From: Virgibacillus sp. 7505
Lineage (GTDB): Bacteria > Bacillota > Bacilli > Bacillales > Amphibacillaceae
Assembly: GCF_002272135.1 (NCBI RefSeq)
Contig: NZ_NPBF01000018.1
Location: 1 to 64,000 of the forward strand
Reading direction: 5' to 3'
Length of the DNA: 64,000 nucleotides
The number at the start of each line of letters is the position of its first letter. Position 1 is the first letter of the stretch. Positions 16,660 through 24,732 of this stretch are shown here, one piece after another. The notes under the pieces were generated by a model. That model was not told the DNA's origin and ran no database searches. It was given only the letters and a program-made list of their open reading frames with translations. The position numbers and the translations under genes were made by a program.

Positions 16660-18594
16660 TTGAAACGAACATTCACTGCACCATTATATATTTTGGCGAC
16701 AGTTTTGTTTGGACTGAAGACGTATATCATTTATCGTTTCTTATTCAACATCAGCTTGGATAATGCGATGCAGGAATTCATTCTGCTGCTGAATCCGTTT
16801 GTCAGTGCCTTTTTAGCTTTTGGTATCAGCGTTTTATTCTCACGAAAATGGCAGATGCGGTATATCCGGATCATCAGCCTCGTGGGTTCTATCATCTTGT
16901 ACATCAACTTGATTTTTTACCGACACTTCAGTGATTTCCTTACAGTGCCGGTCCTCATGCAAGGAAGCAATGCCGCTGACCTTGGCGGCAGTGTATTAAG
17001 CCTCATTTATCCACAGGACATTCTGCTGTTCTTGGATTTGGCTATCATCTGGTTCCTCAGCTATCGTTTTAAAGAAACAATGACGGTTGAATACCTTCGC
17101 AGAAAGAAAGTATCAACAATGGCGGCTATAGCTGCGGTTGTCGTAATAAACATCGGACTTGCGGAAGCAGAACGCCCGCAGCTGTTTACACGCGGATTTG
17201 ACCGGGAATATCTGGTCAAGAATATCGGTTTGTTTAACTTCCATGTATATGATGCAGTCATGCAATCAAAGACGGAAGCGCAGCGCGTGTTTGCGGACGG
17301 AAATGAACTTCCTGAGATTCTTTCTTATGTAAATGAAGAAGTGGAAACAGAGAAGTCAGCTAAATTCGGGCAGGCAGAAGGAAAAAATGTCATCTTCATC
17401 TCCCTTGAATCCATGCAGAGCTTCCTGATCAACAATGAACTGAACGGGGAAGAAGTCACACCATTCCTCAACAGCCTGACAGAAGACAAAGACACGTATT
17501 ACTTCGAGAATTTCTATCATCAGACAGAGCAGGGCAAGACATCTGACTCTGAATTCTTAGTTGAAAACTCCTTATATCCGTTACCTCGGGGAGCAGTATT
17601 TTTCACTCACGGTCAGAATGAATACAACGGAACTCCTGAAATTTTAGGACAAAGCGATTACACAACTGCAGTATTCCATTCGAACAACTCCAGCTTCTGG
17701 AATCGTGATGTCATGTATGACAGCCTGGGCTATGACACCTTCTATGATGAAAACAGCTATGACGTCATCACCGAAGGAGAAGACCAAAATACAGTTGGAT
17801 GGGGCTTGATGGATAAACCATTCTTCGAACAGTCGATTCCATACCTTCAGGAAATGGATAAACCGTATTATTCGAAGTTCATCACCTTGACGAACCACCA
17901 TCCGTTCGATTTGCCGGAAGAAGAAGCGACTATTGATCAGTTTGACTCCAACTCCCAGACACTGAATAAGTATTTCCAAACAGCGCGCTACACAGACGAA
18001 GCAGTACAGAAATTCTTTGAGCAGCTGAAGGAATCGGGTGAATATGAAGATTCCATCATCGTGATGATGGGAGATCACTATGGCATCAGTGAATATCATA
18101 ATAAAGCGATGAGTCAATATTTAGGTAAAGATATTACACCGTACCAGCAAATCCAGAACCAGCGTGTACCGTTCTTCGTCCATATTCCTGGCGATGGAAA
18201 TGGTCAGGTAATGGAGAAGGTAGCTGGTCAGATTGATGTGAAACCAACCATCCTGAGTCTGTTGGGTATCGACGCTAAACACGACATCCAATTTGGTAAT
18301 GATGTGTTTGCAGAAGATCGCAAAGATTTCACAGCTCTTCGAAATGGAGATTTCATCAGTGAGGATTATGTGTTCACCAATGATATGTGCTACGACAGAC
18401 TGACGGGTGAGCCAGCTGACAATATAGAAGGAGAAGAAGCAGAAATATCCGGTGAGACCGGTGAACAGATAGAAAGCGTCTGTGAACCAATTCAGGAACA
18501 AGTAACGAAAGAACTGAATTACTCTGATCGGATTATCTATGGTGACTTGCTCCGGTTCTACGATTTCCAAGAAGGTAAAGAAAAAGCAAGTTAA
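16660..18594 (+). CDS. yqgS: Lipoteichoic acid synthase family protein (LtaS/YqgS)
   Basis: Polymerises glycerol phosphate from phosphatidylglycerol onto the lipoteichoic acid anchor on the outer face of the membrane. Five N-terminal helices (about 1-200), then the extracellular sulfatase-fold domain: FISLESMQSF (metal Glu), HQTEQGKTSDSEF with the catalytic Thr (near 292), and MMGDHYG (metal Asp/His). 644 residues from the TTG at 16660, which follows GAGGAGG. The position fits B. subtilis yqgS. The C-terminal 50 residues are acidic and contain two cysteines (MCYDRL and ESVCEP). It is one of several LtaS paralogues usual in Bacillus. Confidence 0.93.
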   Translation: MKRTFTAPLYILATVLFGLKTYIIYRFLFNISLDNAMQEFILLLNPFVSAFLAFGISVLFSRKWQMRYIRIISLVGSIILYINLIFYRHFSDFLTVPVLMQGSNAADLGGSVLSLIYPQDILLFLDLAIIWFLSYRFKETMTVEYLRRKKVSTMAAIAAVVVINIGLAEAERPQLFTRGFDREYLVKNIGLFNFHVYDAVMQSKTEAQRVFADGNELPEILSYVNEEVETEKSAKFGQAEGKNVIFISLESMQSFLINNELNGEEVTPFLNSLTEDKDTYYFENFYHQTEQGKTSDSEFLVENSLYPLPRGAVFFTHGQNEYNGTPEILGQSDYTTAVFHSNNSSFWNRDVMYDSLGYDTFYDENSYDVITEGEDQNTVGWGLMDKPFFEQSIPYLQEMDKPYYSKFITLTNHHPFDLPEEEATIDQFDSNSQTLNKYFQTARYTDEAVQKFFEQLKESGEYEDSIIVMMGDHYGISEYHNKAMSQYLGKDITPYQQIQNQRVPFFVHIPGDGNGQVMEKVAGQIDVKPTILSLLGIDAKHDIQFGNDVFAEDRKDFTALRNGDFISEDYVFTNDMCYDRLTGEPADNIEGEEAEISGETGEQIESVCEPIQEQVTKELNYSDRIIYGDLLRFYDFQEGKEKAS

Positions 18595-18596
18595 CA

Positions 18597-18629
18597 AAAG
18601 GATCGCTGCATAAGCAGCGATCCTTTTTT
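18597..18629 (+). terminator. Bidirectional terminator between yqgS and the small membrane gene
   Basis: AAAAGGATCGCTGC-ATAA-GCAGCGATCC then TTTTTT; A and T runs on both sides let it serve both strands. Confidence 0.92.
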
Positions 18630-18635
18630 AATGAA

Positions 18636-18785
18636 TTATAATAAGTTCGTAATAGAAACTAATGTGATGACGACCACAGAAATAAATGTGAAGATCGCTT
18701 GTTTCACTTGTCTTTTTTTACATTCTGTAATTAGTGTGCAAACACAAAGAAATGCAATAAAAAACAAGATGATCGAAAGAATCAC
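18636..18785 (-). CDS. Small two-segment membrane protein
   Basis: 49 residues from a GTG start preceded by GGGAGGG at seven bases. Two hydrophobic segments (VILSIILFFIAFLCVCTLI and AIFTFISVVVITLVSI) flank a short basic hinge (ECKKRQVKQ). It occupies the place of the small yqgW/DUF2759 membrane gene beside yqgX in B. subtilis, but I cannot confirm homology from sequence alone. A longer in-frame start exists but would read through the promoter. Confidence 0.6.
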   Translation of the reverse strand: MILSIILFFIAFLCVCTLITECKKRQVKQAIFTFISVVVITLVSITNLL

Positions 18786-18822
18786 TTGCTTGCCCTCCCA
18801 TGAGCAAAATAGTTGGTTTCCT

Positions 18823-18852
18823 GCTATACTTGTGGTAAAGACTGCTTGGCAA
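18823..18852 (-). promoter_or_regulatory. Likely sigma-A promoter of the small membrane gene
   Basis: On the minus strand TTGCCA (18852-18847), 18 bases, TATAGC (18828-18823), about 38 bases before the GTG start. Confidence 0.55.
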
Positions 18853-18926
18853 ATACATACTATATAGTAGTACACACCTATATGCTTGTCGAGCCTTTTT
18901 TAAAAGAAATCGCAGGGGAGGAGCAG

Positions 18927-19556
18927 ATGAATAAAATGAAAATACATACATTAAGTCTTGGACCGATGGGAACAAATTGTTACATACTGGAATCAAAGAA
19001 CGACTGCCTGATTGTTGACCCAGGCGGAGATAGCGTCAAACTGATTGAATGGATCAAACAGAAAGAACTGCGACCGCAGGCAATTCTCCTGACACATGCT
19101 CATTTCGATCATATCGGAGCGGTCGATGATGCGCGGGACATCTATCATATTCCTGTGTATCTGCATGAAGAGGAAGCTGATTGGCTAGGTGATCCAGGTA
19201 AGAATGGTTCAAAAATGTTTCCGGTCAAGCAAATAACAGCGAGAGATGCGGATGAGAATCTAAAGCCAGGTAATATGGGGTTTGGACATTTCGAATTTGA
19301 AGTACGTCATACACCAGGGCATTCTCCTGGAAGTGTGAGCCTTGTCTTCCATAAAGAAAAGTATGCAATCGTCGGTGATGCGCTGTTTCAGCGTGGCATT
19401 GGACGGACAGATCTTTATCGAGGTGATCTTCCGACCTTGATGCAAAGTATTACCGATCAATTATTGTCACTGCCTGACTTCTATGAAGTATACCCGGGTC
19501 ATGGTCCAAAAACGACGATAGGGGAAGAACAGGCGAAGAATCCTTTCCTTATATAA
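18927..19556 (+). CDS. yqgX: MBL-fold metallo-hydrolase (YqgX, glyoxalase II-like)
   Basis: 209-residue cytoplasmic hydrolase of the metallo-beta-lactamase fold. Zinc ligands of the glyoxalase II type are seen: THAHFDHIG (HxHxDH, about 56-64), HTPGHSPG (His), VGDALFQRGIGRTDL (bridging Asp) and YPGHGP (last His). The family hydrolyses thioesters; YqgX has been linked to methylglyoxal/bacillithiol metabolism in Bacillus, but no specific substrate can be read here. GGGGAGGAG precedes ATG 18927; longer starts are unlikely. Confidence 0.9.
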   Translation: MNKMKIHTLSLGPMGTNCYILESKNDCLIVDPGGDSVKLIEWIKQKELRPQAILLTHAHFDHIGAVDDARDIYHIPVYLHEEEADWLGDPGKNGSKMFPVKQITARDADENLKPGNMGFGHFEFEVRHTPGHSPGSVSLVFHKEKYAIVGDALFQRGIGRTDLYRGDLPTLMQSITDQLLSLPDFYEVYPGHGPKTTIGEEQAKNPFLI

Positions 19557-19558
19557 AA

Positions 19559-19589
19559 GAAGATCCCGCCATTTTGGCGGGATCTTTTT
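19559..19589 (+). terminator. Bidirectional terminator between yqgX and tRNA-Gln
   Basis: AAGATCCCGCC-ATTTT-GGCGGGATCTT followed by T on the plus strand, and TTCTTTT on the minus strand just past the tRNA 3' end. Confidence 0.92.
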
Positions 19590-19590
19590 A

Positions 19591-19661
19591 CTGGGCTAGC
19601 TGGGTTCGAACCAACGATAACGGGACCAAAACCCGCTGCCTTACCACTTGGCTATAGCCCA
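19591..19661 (-). tRNA. tRNA-Gln (anticodon UUG)
   Basis: 71 bases forming a full cloverleaf: acceptor TGGGCTA/TAGCCCA, D arm, anticodon stem GCGGG/CCCGT with loop TTTTGGT (anticodon TTG), TTCGAAC T-loop and discriminator G. CCA is not encoded. It closely resembles the Bacillus tRNA-Gln. It lies 42 bases past the end of comGG on the same strand; I saw no convincing promoter of its own. Confidence 0.97.
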
Positions 19662-19703
19662 TCGTACATAGACTATTTTGCACTAGATTGTCCATCTTAT
19701 ACA

Positions 19704-20072
19704 TCATGTAGGATATTTTTTATAATAAGTGACCGATTCCAGACTTTCATCTGTTTTGATTTTGTATCGTACAAGTAGGTGCTGTTCTTCTCTATTAATC
19801 GTGATATGAGCATCCAAAGCTTTGTTATGGATTTCAATGGTCTGATCATCGTCATCTGGTTTTAGATTCGGAAGATAGTGGTTTTCAACTGTTTTGAAAG
19901 CGAGTGATGCAGCTTGCTCTAATTTATACTGTTCGAAAAGCATGTCAGTCGATTGTACTTTCGTTTGAAGAAGCATACTGCCTGAAGTGAGTAGGAGCAG
20001 AAGGAAAGCTGTCAGAAACAAGAGGAATGGGTGAAGGAACCCTTGTTCATTCCATATCAATACGTTTCTCAT
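19704..20072 (-). CDS. comGG: Competence pseudopilus protein ComGG
   Basis: Minor pilin-like component of the DNA-uptake pseudopilus. 122 residues with a short N-terminus (MRNVLIWNEQGFLHPFLLFLTAF) and one hydrophobic helix (about 14-34). The pilin cleavage motif is degenerate: QGF is kept but the usual Glu5 is missing, as in B. subtilis ComGG, which is not processed like the others. It overlaps comGF by 26 bases and is the last gene of the operon. Confidence 0.88.
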   Translation of the reverse strand: MRNVLIWNEQGFLHPFLLFLTAFLLLLLTSGSMLLQTKVQSTDMLFEQYKLEQAASLAFKTVENHYLPNLKPDDDDQTIEIHNKALDAHITINREEQHLLVRYKIKTDESLESVTYYKKYPT

Positions 20073-20457
20073 ATGACAATCCCTCTTTTCCTTTGACAGT
20101 TATGACAATCGAGCTGTCATCCTGGTTGAATTCTAAATCCTCAATATGGTGCAAGTAGATTTCATGTCCTTTCTCATCAACTTGTCTTCGAATCATATCT
20201 TTATATTGCTCAAAAACTGCTGTTCGACCTTGCTGATCCTGAATGTAAAGCTTATCTTCCGCGGTATTTACAGCAACGCCTTTGTGCACTTCCATTGATA
20301 TGAAGTGAAGTGCCTGCCTGACAGACACAGCTTCTGATTTTGTGTCTTGGACCAAGGGAGTCAGAAGGGGAGGGACGGAAACGAGAATCAGAATCAATAT
20401 GCCCAATGCAATTATTGCTTCAAGAAGCGTGAAACCTTTATTATTCGAGATAACCAT
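20047..20457 (-). CDS. comGF: Competence pseudopilin ComGF
   Basis: 136-residue minor pseudopilin with the prepilin motif NKGFTLLEA at residues 5-13 and the following hydrophobic helix. The C-terminal part (NQDDSSIVITVKGKEGLSYEKRI) is soluble. It overlaps both neighbours, as in comG operons generally. Processed by prepilin peptidase ComC, which is not in this window. Confidence 0.92.
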   Translation of the reverse strand: MVISNNKGFTLLEAIIALGILILILVSVPPLLTPLVQDTKSEAVSVRQALHFISMEVHKGVAVNTAEDKLYIQDQQGRTAVFEQYKDMIRRQVDEKGHEIYLHHIEDLEFNQDDSSIVITVKGKEGLSYEKRIDME

Positions 20458-20764
20458 ATAGGCAGCGATTCTCCTTTCGCCCTTCTCCTCTTAGATCAAT
20501 GCAGCCTTTTTTGAGTCCATCCTCGATACTGAATCTTAATGCGATAAATAGCTTATCGTCACTAAAATACTGATCTTTTGGTTCGGCTTTTGCGAGTTCA
20601 TTTTGGAGAAGACTATAATAGAACGTACGTTTTTCCTGAATGTAATGTTCCTTTTTCACGTCAATCCATAACGGAAGCAGAAGGGTACATAGCAGCAGAA
20701 ACATCGCGAAACTGAACAATGCTTCCAGCAGCAGAAAACCATCTTGATTATCTGCTTTCTTCAT
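20441..20764 (-). CDS. comGE: Competence pseudopilin ComGE
   Basis: 107 residues from the ATG at 20764. The prepilin motif reads QDGFLLLEALF (Gly-Phe and Glu5 present), followed by a hydrophobic helix to about residue 32. Longer starts would run far into comGD. The C-terminal part has two cysteines near the end (KKGCIDL and NRCLYG), which could form a disulfide outside the cell. Assigned mainly by order within comG. Confidence 0.88.
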   Translation of the reverse strand: MKKADNQDGFLLLEALFSFAMFLLLCTLLLPLWIDVKKEHYIQEKRTFYYSLLQNELAKAEPKDQYFSDDKLFIALRFSIEDGLKKGCIDLRGEGRKENRCLYGYLE

Positions 20765-21188
20765 AGCGCCCTCTTCCTTTCCCAAGCGGAAATACAAGCT
20801 TATCGGTTCCGGCAGGAGTACGTATAGTGAAATTGCCAGGAGCAAGTGCTGTACCTGTTTGATTGAAACCGAATGACAATGCACTGGGATAAATATTAAT
20901 CGCATAGCCTTCAGGTATTTCCTGGACTAACAGAACTTTCTTCAATCTGCTTGAATAGATTTCATATTTACCTTTATCTAGGTACAGCTTAGCTGACCTG
21001 TCGAATTGTGTGTATTGCTGCAAATAAAGCAAATCTTGTTCCAGCCGATTTTTGAATTGTTTTGCTTCTGCTTCCACAAGTAAGTGGGAATACACACCTG
21101 TTCCGATGCTAATCAGTAAAGAAGCGAGGCCGAGTACTATAATCAATTCAAGCAAACTGAAACCTTTTTGTTTATGAACCTGATGCAT
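20748..21188 (-). CDS. comGD: Competence pseudopilin ComGD
   Basis: 146 residues with the type IV prepilin motif KQKGFSLLELIIVLGL near the N-terminus. The ComC cleavage site is after the Gly and Glu5 is present. The C-terminal domain ends with TDKLVFPLGKGRGRYEESR. The gene overlaps comGC and comGE, indicating coupled translation. Confidence 0.92.
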   Translation of the reverse strand: MHQVHKQKGFSLLELIIVLGLASLLISIGTGVYSHLLVEAEAKQFKNRLEQDLLYLQQYTQFDRSAKLYLDKGKYEIYSSRLKKVLLVQEIPEGYAINIYPSALSFGFNQTGTALAPGNFTIRTPAGTDKLVFPLGKGRGRYEESR

Positions 21189-21483
21189 TCGTTAAAGAAA
21201 CCTCGCCTCCAGGACTTAGTACCAAGGAACGCTTACCACCCTGACATGTTGTTTCAGTCAAGTAGCCATCTTGGAGCTGTGCAATCGAGGTTGGGGCGGT
21301 CCCGTTGTCTATCTTATACGTTTGTACTTGGCTTTCAGCTAATTTTAATAGTGCCTCACAGCCCTGCGTTTGGACCCGGTCATTTTTATCAGCTAAGTTC
21401 GGCACGATAAGAATCATCAACACGGAGATAACAAGCAAAACTATAAGCATTTCTATTAATGTGAATCCTTTTTCATTTCGCAT
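21172..21483 (-). CDS. comGC: Major competence pseudopilin ComGC
   Basis: Main subunit of the pseudopilus that pulls DNA to the membrane. 103 residues; prepilin motif EKGFTLIEMLIVLLVIS with cleavage after Gly6 and Glu5 of the mature form. Cys42 and Cys80 correspond to the pair that forms the intramolecular disulfide made by BdbDC in B. subtilis. Length and motif are typical. Confidence 0.95.
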   Translation of the reverse strand: MRNEKGFTLIEMLIVLLVISVLMILIVPNLADKNDRVQTQGCEALLKLAESQVQTYKIDNGTAPTSIAQLQDGYLTETTCQGGKRSLVLSPGGEVSLTNASGS

Positions 21484-21497
21484 CAGTTAACCTCTTT

Positions 21498-22559
21498 CTA
21501 TAGTGTATGAACCATCTGAAACATAGGGAGAAGCAAAGATAGATAGACAATAATGATGCATAGTGCCATGATGCAAAGCAGAATAGGCTGGAGCAGATAG
21601 AGGACAGTTTTTGTTCGATCTTCCATTTTAGTTGTCATGATCTCTGCATACATCAGCAAATCTTTCGATTGTGATGATACATCATTTTCTTTCACCAAAA
21701 TACTTTGAAGCTGGGCATCAAGCAGTGGAAAACTTGGCAGACATTCCTTCAATGTATATCCTGAGGTCAGCTGGGATAGTAAGACACTGCTGTACAACTG
21801 AAGCATGTCATGATATTGCTGTTTTGATAAAAGCTGGAGACTTTCATACAGGGAAAGTCCCGCTGAAAGAAAATTACCAAGCTGAATGGCGAACTGGAAG
21901 CTTGTCCTTGTGCGGGCTATACTGTGAATGACAGGTATGCGCTCCAAGTAATAGCGTTTCTTTGCGGGTGGCCAGCGTTTCTTAAAGGATCCTTGTAGGA
22001 AATATAGACTGATTCCGATCACACCGAGGAGTAAGCTTGCATACAAAAGTAAATTCACCAGATTGGAGAAAAAGCGGAGAAGGGTTGCTGATTCTGCAGA
22101 ATATGCAAAAAGAGATAGAAAAGAAGGATAGACATAAAGCTTAACAAAAAGAAGCAGCAGCAGAATACTCAATAGAAGAAAGATGGGGTAACGAGTGACT
22201 TTCTTGAACTTAGTAAGCTGCTGTATTTGTTTTTGCATTGTAGTGTAGCTTCTTGCCAATGCATCTTCCAAGTTTCCGTCATGATGTGCCACATAAAAGT
22301 GAATGACGATTAACGATGAAAAACGAGCGTGTGAAAAGGCTTCGTCCAGTCGCAAACCTTGCTTTAGACCTTCCTGTAGAGTCTGTGTAGCCGTTCGCCA
22401 TTGCGGCTGCCAGTGAAGGAAATCAAGCGAGCGAGCCATATCATATCCTTGTGTTCTGAGTCGGTGAAGCTGCTGGAGGAAAAGCATCTGCTGTTCCATA
22501 GACAGTTTGTCATCCTTCTTGAAGTTGATAATTTTCTTTCGTGATAAAACCATATGCAT
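21498..22559 (-). CDS. comGB: Competence pseudopilus assembly membrane protein ComGB
   Basis: Polytopic platform protein of the GspF/PilC family, 353 residues. Two GspF repeats are visible, each with LxxGxxLxEAL-type helices (QGLRLDEAFSHARF and SAGLSLYESLQLL), and three hydrophobic segments near residues 120-140, 170-190 and 325-350. It overlaps the end of comGA by 50 bases, so the two are coupled. Confidence 0.94.
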   Translation of the reverse strand: MHMVLSRKKIINFKKDDKLSMEQQMLFLQQLHRLRTQGYDMARSLDFLHWQPQWRTATQTLQEGLKQGLRLDEAFSHARFSSLIVIHFYVAHHDGNLEDALARSYTTMQKQIQQLTKFKKVTRYPIFLLLSILLLLLFVKLYVYPSFLSLFAYSAESATLLRFFSNLVNLLLYASLLLGVIGISLYFLQGSFKKRWPPAKKRYYLERIPVIHSIARTRTSFQFAIQLGNFLSAGLSLYESLQLLSKQQYHDMLQLYSSVLLSQLTSGYTLKECLPSFPLLDAQLQSILVKENDVSSQSKDLLMYAEIMTTKMEDRTKTVLYLLQPILLCIMALCIIIVYLSLLLPMFQMVHTL

Positions 22560-23514
22560 AGGCTTTCCTCCTAAGTTTTGCGAATGTCAGGAAAGATGTT
22601 TTATTCGTTTTCAGCATGCGGCTGATTTGTGAAGAGTCGGCCAGCTCCATAATGGCCGCACGTGAATGATGGGGCGTTGTGATAGGAAGAAGTTCCAACG
22701 ACGCGACACCAATTAACGTATGATGCAAGTCAGCTATGGGAATTCCCATTTCCTGCAAGCGGTGAATAGCGCCTGCTGCATTTTTGGCATGCAGCGTGCT
22801 GATGACAAGATGTCCAGTCCTTGCCGTTTCGAAGGCGAAGCTGGCTGTGGATTCATCGCGGATTTCTCCGATCATCAGCACATCAGGATCATGCCGCAGC
22901 GCTGCTTTTAATCCTGCTTGATACGTAAGGCCGGCCTTCTCATTCACTTGCACCTGCAGCATGTTTTCCATTCGTTTCTCAATCGGATCCTCCAATGTGA
23001 TAGCCTGACACGCTTTGATTCGTAATAAATCCTGCAGGATGCTATACATTGTCGTCGTTTTCCCGCTGCCTGTCGGGCCTGTGAACAGGAGAATTCCTGT
23101 ACTTTCCAGCAATAGTTGCCGCAATGAACTTATTTGGAACGGAAATAAAAACAACTGGTCGAGCAAGGGTGCATCACTTTGGGGAAGTATACGAATTGCC
23201 AAGCTTTCTGTTTGTTTCAGCGGCAGGGTAGATAGACGAAGAGAATATTGTTTTTGTCCCTTATACGAAAATGGCATTGCCCCATCCTGAGGTTTTTGCA
23301 TCTCTCCGATATCCATACCGCTGACAAATTTATAGTAAGCAATCAGCTTGCGAAAACTCGGAGTCGATAAGCGACTGTGCAGGACACGCTTTCCGTGTAT
23401 CCGTATGAATACGCTTGTTTCATCTTCTTCCGGTGTGAAATGAATGTCTGACGCCTGCTGCTGTATCGCTTCTTCCATCAAACTAGCCGCAAAAACTGAA
23501 GGGCTATCCAGCAC
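22510..23514 (-). CDS. comGA: Competence pseudopilus assembly ATPase ComGA
   Basis: Cytoplasmic secretion ATPase (GspE/PilB type) that powers pseudopilus assembly. 334 residues; Walker A GPTGSGKTT, Asp box/Walker B region AITLEDPIEKR, LRHDPDVLMIGEIRD, and the His box TGHLVISTLHAKNA. It starts at GTG 23514, which follows an unusually complete ribosome site (AAAGGAGGTGATAT), suggesting strong translation once induced. The tetracysteine zinc motif of some PilB proteins is absent, as normal for ComGA. A candidate ComK site lies about 90 bases upstream. Confidence 0.96.
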   Translation of the reverse strand: MLDSPSVFAASLMEEAIQQQASDIHFTPEEDETSVFIRIHGKRVLHSRLSTPSFRKLIAYYKFVSGMDIGEMQKPQDGAMPFSYKGQKQYSLRLSTLPLKQTESLAIRILPQSDAPLLDQLFLFPFQISSLRQLLLESTGILLFTGPTGSGKTTTMYSILQDLLRIKACQAITLEDPIEKRMENMLQVQVNEKAGLTYQAGLKAALRHDPDVLMIGEIRDESTASFAFETARTGHLVISTLHAKNAAGAIHRLQEMGIPIADLHHTLIGVASLELLPITTPHHSRAAIMELADSSQISRMLKTNKTSFLTFAKLRRKAYAYGFITKENYQLQEG

Positions 23515-23604
23515 TTATATCACCTCCTTTGCAGTTACAATACTACAAAGTCATAGCAGCGGTCATATTGCGAAAATACAGGAAACATCAGTGCATTGGA
23601 GGAC

Positions 23605-23638
23605 AAAATTTATTTCTGCTAATTAAGAAAGAGAACTT
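23605..23638 (-). promoter_or_regulatory. Candidate ComK-binding site before comGA
   Basis: Read on the minus strand: AAGTTCTCTTTCT, eight bases, AGAAATAAATTTT. This fits two AAAA-N5-TTTT half-sites with the 8-base spacing known for ComK, at 12 of 16 consensus positions. Suggestive only. Confidence 0.35.
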
Positions 23639-23705
23639 CACGTATGTTGTATGGAACGAAATGAAATTGGTCACGCTACTAGTAAAAGTAGAGGGGGCTA
23701 AGTAC

Positions 23706-23876
23706 ATGTCTTCCAATGATTATTTCCGATTCGTAACCCAGGAGCTGGTGAAAAAGATGGATGCACCGAAGCAGGAGAAGAAACAGAAGGAAAAAGAAAA
23801 ACACCAGCTGCACGGAAAGTGGTTTGGTGTTCTGCCATTTGCTTTCAAGCTGTTCTTCCGTAGTCGTAAAAAGTAA
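23706..23876 (+). CDS. yqzE: YqzE family protein
   Basis: 56 residues, very basic in the middle, starting MSSNDYFRFVTQELVKKMD and ending with KWFGVLPFAFKLFFRSRKK. These ends are the hallmarks of YqzE, a small protein of unknown function coded beside comG in Bacillus. Here it is divergent from comGA. AGAGGGGG precedes the ATG. Whether it is part of the competence regulon cannot be seen from the sequence. Confidence 0.88.
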   Translation: MSSNDYFRFVTQELVKKMDAPKQEKKQKEKEKHQLHGKWFGVLPFAFKLFFRSRKK

Positions 23877-23907
23877 GAGGCCTGAACATGATTCAGGCCT
23901 CTTTTTT
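23876..23907 (+). terminator. Bidirectional terminator between yqzE and yqhG
   Basis: AGAGGCCTGAA-CATGA-TTCAGGCCTCT with a T run. It contains the yqhG stop codon on the other strand. Confidence 0.9.
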
Positions 23908-24732
23908 GTGGAGCAGTTTCTGTACGGTTTCTTCGGATAGATAGAAGATGCCGGCATTGATTGTCTCCATTTGAATGGATGGGACTAGTCTTTTATGCAC
24001 TGCATCCAGTTCGTTCTTATATAATGCAGCTCTTTCTTCGCGGATTTCTTCTTCGAGCTCTTCCTGAGCGCTTTGATCGAAAAAATGCGCCAGTAAATCT
24101 TCTTCTTGTTTGAGTGTCTCTTTTGTCTCCTTCACCCAGCTGTCATCGATCGTATCCAGATAGGTATGCATATAACTGCTTATTCGCTGGTAACCGCTTT
24201 GGTATCGGATGATAGGAGAGAGGCAATAGCATTGATCGCTGATTTGCTGCTTGAATTCCACCTGGGAGAAGTTCTCCATCCAATCGGTTGCCAGCTGTCC
24301 ATTCAAAAGCTGTAATCCAACAGAATGTGTTTCCGTACGTTTGCGTTTACCGGAAAAGTGGACGCTCATGTTGCGGATGAGCCACGGGTACAAGGGTGTC
24401 CGGGAAGCTGTATCTACCTTTTCATAAAGACGAGCTACTTGGGCGGAGTCGCGGATCAGACGGAAAATCTTGTGCAGGCGAGGGCTGCCGAAATGAATAT
24501 GCTCTGCTTTCTCAGCTGTCTCGTTTGGGTCGGTCAGAAGGGTGAGCTCCATGGGATCGCCTTCTTGGCCAAGTCTTTTCTTATAGCGCCAATAAAACGG
24601 CCGATTCATCAATTCTTCATCCAGTTCTGGAGTCAAAAGGAACCGAAGCAGCCCATCTTTTTCCTCTAGAAGTTGACAGCCGTTTGATAGGAAAAATTTC
24701 CGCAGAAACTGGTGGAGTGTTTGTCTATCCAT
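23893..24732 (-). CDS. yqhG: YqhG family protein
   Basis: 279-residue cytoplasmic protein of unknown function, starting MDRQTLHQFLRKFFLSNGCQ and rich in charged residues; the C-terminal third has a strongly acidic helix (EEDLLAHFFDQSAQEELEEE). GAAAGGGA precedes ATG 24732. It overlaps the end of the helicase gene by eight bases, and the same pair yqhH-yqhG is found next to gcvT in B. subtilis. A role together with the helicase is inferred from the coupling. Confidence 0.85.
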   Translation of the reverse strand: MDRQTLHQFLRKFFLSNGCQLLEEKDGLLRFLLTPELDEELMNRPFYWRYKKRLGQEGDPMELTLLTDPNETAEKAEHIHFGSPRLHKIFRLIRDSAQVARLYEKVDTASRTPLYPWLIRNMSVHFSGKRKRTETHSVGLQLLNGQLATDWMENFSQVEFKQQISDQCYCLSPIIRYQSGYQRISSYMHTYLDTIDDSWVKETKETLKQEEDLLAHFFDQSAQEELEEEIREERAALYKNELDAVHKRLVPSIQMETINAGIFYLSEETVQKLLHKKEA

